Part shown: piece after piece, positions 60,564-64,000 of the stretch
Position numbering within the stretch: the stretch's first letter is position 1
Layout of the letters: every line of letters begins with the position of its first letter
NCBI RefSeq assembly: GCF_946480185.1
Contig: NZ_CAMLIG010000006.1
Coordinates: forward strand, 102,866 to 166,865
Length of the DNA: 64,000 bases
Direction: 5' to 3'
From: an uncultured Pedobacter sp.
GTDB lineage: Bacteria > Bacteroidota > Bacteroidia > Sphingobacteriales > Sphingobacteriaceae
The notes under the pieces: model-generated
The model's database searches: none
What the model saw: the letters and a program-made list of their open reading frames with translations, nothing else
Told to the model about the DNA's origin: nothing
Program-made: the position numbers and the translations under genes

Positions 60564-61802
60564 TTATTCTTTTATCAAACCGTCGATCAAACTTTCGAAT
60601 TCTTCGCTAAACTCTAAATAGTGCTTTCCAGTCCCCGGACCGCTAAAACCGGTATGTATTTTACGGACATTTCCTTTTTTATCAATGATAATCATGGTAG
60701 GGAAAGCCATTACTTTATTTAACATGGGTAAGCTTTTAGATGCTTCATCACTCGTAAAACCGGTAATCAGGAACGGATATTTTGCGCCGAATCGTTTTAT
60801 TACGCCTTCTATATTTGCTTTTGATTTCTGGAAGTCTTTTGTCCGCTCGTAAGCTAAAGCAAGTATTTCTACCCCTTTATTTTTATAACGATCATAAAAT
60901 TTTGATAAATAAGCGGTTTCATCCATACAGTTTGGGCACCAAGTACCAAAAAGCTGTAAAATCACCACCTTGTTTTTAAATTCCGGATCCGTCAATGAAA
61001 CTGTTTTTCCTGCCAAGTTTTTAAAACTGAAAGCTATTTTGGAATTTTTGTCTTTCAAAAACGTTAAAGAATAAGCATCAGGTAATTTTACGGTGGAGTC
61101 TTTTTTTGCAGTAAAGTTATCAGTGGAAGAAAACCCCGAATAAAATTTGCCGTTGCTTAGCGTACTGTCTGAATTAACTGTTGCCGTAAATAAGTAAGCA
61201 TGCGAACCATCAAATGTAGATAACGAAAGTTTGTTGGCATCCACTACACCCTCTAGGTAACGATAATCTCCGGTTGAGGTTAGAAATGTACCCGTAACTT
61301 TTGATTTATTTTGTACAAACTCACCAATCGCATTTGTGGTGTCTTTTCCGTCTTCGCTTACAAAAGTAGTATTCCACTTCCCGGTAACGTTAAACCGTGT
61401 ATCCACCACTTTCTCACTAATCCGCCACTTTGAGTTTGCTTTGGCATAAAAAGTCATTTCTGTATCTTTATTTGCCAAATGCTTGGTCCAAACACCATTA
61501 ATTTTATTGTCTAAAATAATCCCGTTAATTTCTGAATCAAATAATGGCATTTTAATATGAATTGAATCTCCGGTAAGAGTAATGTCATCAACTTTAAAAA
61601 GCTCTTTGCCATTAATGATGTTCAGCGAGTATTTGCCCGCAGTGTCTTTTACATCAAAATTGAACGGAATTTCTATTCCTTCCTCGGTAATTAAAGCGCC
61701 ACGCCAAACACCGGGGGTAAATTTAATAGAGGGTTTATCGCATGAACTTAACAGCACAATCCCTATTAAGAAAAAGTATAAAATTGATCCAGATTTTTTC
61801 AT
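60564..61802 (-). CDS. TlpA-like thioredoxin-fold lipoprotein
   Basis: A 412-residue lipoprotein (lipobox LLSSC, Cys21). An N-terminal beta-rich domain (about 25-250, with paired strands such as GVWRGALITEEGIEIPFNF and a similar GKWNTTFVSEDGKDTT near 145) is unrelated to thioredoxin and looks like a duplicated module. The C-terminal thioredoxin/peroxiredoxin-like domain has TWCPNC (Cys near 289 and 292) and AFPTMIIIDKKG with the cis-Pro. It should reduce or oxidise disulphides in the periplasm. It is convergent with the thioesterase remnant. Confidence 0.88.
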   Translation of the reverse strand: MKKSGSILYFFLIGIVLLSSCDKPSIKFTPGVWRGALITEEGIEIPFNFDVKDTAGKYSLNIINGKELFKVDDITLTGDSIHIKMPLFDSEINGIILDNKINGVWTKHLANKDTEMTFYAKANSKWRISEKVVDTRFNVTGKWNTTFVSEDGKDTTNAIGEFVQNKSKVTGTFLTSTGDYRYLEGVVDANKLSLSTFDGSHAYLFTATVNSDSTLSNGKFYSGFSSTDNFTAKKDSTVKLPDAYSLTFLKDKNSKIAFSFKNLAGKTVSLTDPEFKNKVVILQLFGTWCPNCMDETAYLSKFYDRYKNKGVEILALAYERTKDFQKSKANIEGVIKRFGAKYPFLITGFTSDEASKSLPMLNKVMAFPTMIIIDKKGNVRKIHTGFSGPGTGKHYLEFSEEFESLIDGLIKE

Positions 61803-61825
61803 GTGATAAATATAGCTGTTGAATG

Positions 61826-62965
61826 TTATTTTAAAATGCTTCTGGAGATGACTATTTTTTGTATTTCTGATGTACCCTCATAAATCTGCGTAATTTTAGC
61901 GTCCCGCATCAAGCGTTCCACATGGTATTCTTTCACAAAACCATAACCGCCATGGATTTGCACTGCTTCAATAGTGGTTTTCATAGCTACTTCAGAAGCA
62001 AAAAGTTTAGCCATTGAGCTAGCTTTTGCATAAGGCAAATTTTGGTCTTTTAACCAAGCGGCATTTAAAACCAATAAACGGGCGGCTTCTATTTCTGTGG
62101 CCATATCAGCAAGTTTAAATGCAATGGCCTGATGCTCTGCAATTGGTTTTCCAAAGGTTTTTCTTTCTTTGGCGTAATTTGTCGCCAGTTCAAAAGCTCC
62201 GGAGGCAATGCCTAAAGCTTGTGCCGCAATCCCAATTCTGCCACCTTCTAAAGTTTCCATGGCAAATTTAAAACCAAAACCATCTGCCGCAATTCTGTTT
62301 TCTTTAGGTATTTTAACGTCATTAAACATTAAAGAGTGTGTATCAGAACCTCTAATGCCTAATTTATTTTCTTTGGGCCCCACAGTAAAACCGTCTATTC
62401 CTTTTTCAACAATCAGAACGTTTATTCCGTGACTTCCCTTGGCAACATCTGTTTGTGCAATTACCAAATAAATTGATGCAGAACTGCCGTTTGTAATCCA
62501 GTTTTTTGTGCCATTTAACAGGTAATAATCGCCCATATCTTGGGCAGTTGTATGTTGTGATGTAGCATCAGAACCGGCTTCTGGTTCTGATAAAGCGAAA
62601 GCGCCTAACTTTTCGCCAGTGGCTAAAGGTTTTAAGTATTTCTCTTTTTGCGCCTCGGTTCCATATTTTTCTAATCCAAAACAAACCAGAGAATTATTTG
62701 CAGAAACCACAACAGATGCCGACGCATCAATCTTAGAAAGCTCTTCCATTACCAAAACGTAGGAAATGGTGTCCATTCCGGCACCTCCGTATTTCGGGTC
62801 AACCATCATCCCCAAAAAACCCAGGTCCCCCAGTTTTTTGATTTGCTCGCTCGGAAATTTCTGGTGTTCATCTCTTTCTATTACACCAGGCTTTAATTCG
62901 GTTTGCGCAAAATCTCTTGCGGCCTGTTGTATCATTAAATGTTCTTCTGATAATTTGAAATCCAT
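61826..62965 (-). CDS. Acyl-CoA dehydrogenase (short-chain type)
   Basis: A 379-residue FAD-dependent dehydrogenase for the first step of beta-oxidation or a related branched-chain route. Motifs include LGAFALSEPEAGSDATSQ (FAD site), NGTKNWITNGSSASIYLVIA and the C-terminal QIYEGTSEIQKIVISRSILK with the catalytic Glu. The N-terminus MDFKLSEEHLMIQQAARDFA is standard. It starts 23 bases before the TlpA-like gene on the minus strand, so the two may be co-transcribed. No electron-transfer flavoprotein genes are nearby. Confidence 0.95.
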   Translation of the reverse strand: MDFKLSEEHLMIQQAARDFAQTELKPGVIERDEHQKFPSEQIKKLGDLGFLGMMVDPKYGGAGMDTISYVLVMEELSKIDASASVVVSANNSLVCFGLEKYGTEAQKEKYLKPLATGEKLGAFALSEPEAGSDATSQHTTAQDMGDYYLLNGTKNWITNGSSASIYLVIAQTDVAKGSHGINVLIVEKGIDGFTVGPKENKLGIRGSDTHSLMFNDVKIPKENRIAADGFGFKFAMETLEGGRIGIAAQALGIASGAFELATNYAKERKTFGKPIAEHQAIAFKLADMATEIEAARLLVLNAAWLKDQNLPYAKASSMAKLFASEVAMKTTIEAVQIHGGYGFVKEYHVERLMRDAKITQIYEGTSEIQKIVISRSILK

Positions 62966-63074
62966 GATTTACTGATTTTATAATGGTACGTAAATCAAAT
63001 ATATAAAATATTGTTATGCAAGCATAGTATTTTAAGGATTGGTAGCTTTTCAGAGGGGTTCAAAGCAAGCGCTG

Positions 63075-64000
63075 CTATTTTGCGATTGTTTTTTTGCCAA
63101 TTTTCCCGTACGGGATTAAAGCGATAAAGCCTAAAAGTATGACCATTAAAGTTTGCGAGGCGTGGATTGCAGTTGCAAAAACTAAAGCAGGAGTGGCTGC
63201 AATTCCTAAAAGCATCAAACATTTGGCAACTATATAATGAAATGCGCCGATGCCGCCCTGTATCGGAGCAATCATTCCAAAACTACTCGCAACAATCACC
63301 AATAAAGCATCGGTAAAGGTCAATAAGGCAGTTTGTTGCAATATTTTAAATCCAAAATAAGAAGAAGCGATATAAAAAAACCAAATGGCTATGGTAAGTA
63401 AAGTAAAGGCAAATGGACTTTTTATTTTTTTTACGGCAAACAAACCGTCCGAAAGCTTCTTTAAAAGTTTGTTTAATGTACTAGCAAAAGGGTGTTTATT
63501 TTTCGATAGAAAGATAAATAATCCTATAATTAAAACCGCTAAAATTAAGCCCGCCGCAATTAAGGGCAGTTTTTGTTTTACAAGAAGGGCTACATGGTTG
63601 ATATCAATTAGTTCAGCTAATAAATCTCTGTAAAGGAAAAGACTCGCTACTACCAATATCAAAAGCACAAACAAATCAAAAACGCGTTCTGCTATAACGC
63701 TCCCTATTAATTTTGCAGTATCAAATTTTTCTTTTTTAGCTAGCCAAGCGCATCTGGCAAGCTCCCCTGCTCTGGGCAATGCCAAGTTGGCCAAGTAGCC
63801 AATCATCAGCGCATTAAAAACATTTAAAAATGATGGCTTTTTGCTTTCCAGCGGGATAATCATCAATCGCCATCTTAAAGCCCTAAAAATGTGGGCCAGT
63901 ACCACACATAGTGTTGATGCAACTAGCCCGCCGATACTTATACTTTTAAACTCGTCGCCAAAAGATGCGGTATAATAGGAATTAAAAAGGTAATAAATTA
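63075..64000 (-). CDS. Lysylphosphatidylglycerol synthase-type membrane protein (UPF0104), cut by the window edge
   Basis: The 3' part of an integral membrane protein. The reading frame stays open to 64000, so the N-terminus is outside the window; 63905 is not a real start, because the upstream codons continue a family-like segment (SISIGGLVASTLCVVLAH then IFRALRWRL). Typical features of the LPG_synthase_TM family are GYLANLALPRAGELARCAWL, SVIAERVFDLFVLL and MIAPIQGGIGAFHYIV. Without the C-terminal catalytic domain of MprF, it is more probably a lipid flippase-like protein than a synthase. Confidence 0.88.
   Translation of the reverse strand, partial: IYYLFNSYYTASFGDEFKSISIGGLVASTLCVVLAHIFRALRWRLMIIPLESKKPSFLNVFNALMIGYLANLALPRAGELARCAWLAKKEKFDTAKLIGSVIAERVFDLFVLLILVVASLFLYRDLLAELIDINHVALLVKQKLPLIAAGLILAVLIIGLFIFLSKNKHPFASTLNKLLKKLSDGLFAVKKIKSPFAFTLLTIAIWFFYIASSYFGFKILQQTALLTFTDALLVIVASSFGMIAPIQGGIGAFHYIVAKCLMLLGIAATPALVFATAIHASQTLMVILLGFIALIPYGKIGKKTIAK

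Noticed and set aside
63075..63905. A complete membrane-protein gene starting with GTG at 63905
   Set aside because: The frame continues without a stop to the window edge and the upstream residues fit the family, so the gene is partial.

Overview
The window is an AT-rich chromosomal segment from a member of the Bacteroidota, most likely a Sphingobacteriaceae relative of Pedobacter. The evidence is a SusC/SusD pair with a hybrid two-component regulator, PorX and a PorP/SprF protein of the type IX secretion system, a fused LpxC-FabZ, an IPExxxVDY-family protein, OMP_b-brl_3-type barrels, and promoters of the TTTG / TAnnTTTG type instead of the proteobacterial -35/-10. I saw no rRNA, tRNA, CRISPR array, phage or intact transposase.

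Layout. 0-9 kb: an ECF sigma factor translationally coupled to a membrane protein that carries SusC-like motifs, an M1 aminopeptidase lipoprotein, a PorP/SprF protein, an outer-membrane barrel, clpS and a DUF4407 protein. 9-16 kb: lipid and core metabolism (acpP-fabF-rnc on the minus strand; IPExxxVDY-pyk, thiL-maoC and a histidine kinase on the plus strand). 17-25 kb: amt, the feoA-feoB iron operon with a palindromic candidate operator, a gcvH-vanZ-small lipoprotein operon, and ald-brkB-hypothetical. 25-37 kb: porX-tsaE; HD hydrolase; the lipid A cluster lpxD-lpxC/fabZ-lpxA with an ABC ATPase; formyl-THF cyclo-ligase; nif3-Zn ribbon; a TPR protein. 37-47 kb: typA, an orphan FeoB-associated Cys-rich protein, a 600-bp non-coding block rich in inverted repeats, htpG, a protein with a degenerate DisA-like (DACNV-type) domain, cyclophilin, exonuclease III, a PorY-like kinase, DinB and a hotdog thioesterase. 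47.5-60.5 kb: a compact polysaccharide-utilisation-type locus (HTCS regulator, SusC, SusD, two surface lipoproteins) with no carbohydrate-active enzyme. 60.5-64 kb: a TlpA-like lipoprotein, an acyl-CoA dehydrogenase and a flippase-like membrane protein cut by the right edge.

Most of the window is conserved housekeeping. The points most worth a second look are: (i) a short degraded copy of the 3' end of the thioesterase gene on the far side of the SusCD locus, which suggests that this 13-kb block is an insertion with a duplicated edge; (ii) a 140-bp element bounded by 26-bp perfect inverted repeats that looks like a REP pair; (iii) the stand-alone DisA-like domain protein; (iv) two SusC signature motifs inside the product of the gene coupled to the sigma factor; (v) two tiny genes (46 and 52 aa); (vi) a set of genes whose TAnnTTTG box lies 4-8 nt before the start codon, predicting leaderless mRNAs; and (vii) a possible small RNA next to the formyl-THF cyclo-ligase gene. 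I do not see a clearly new multi-gene system such as a defence island.
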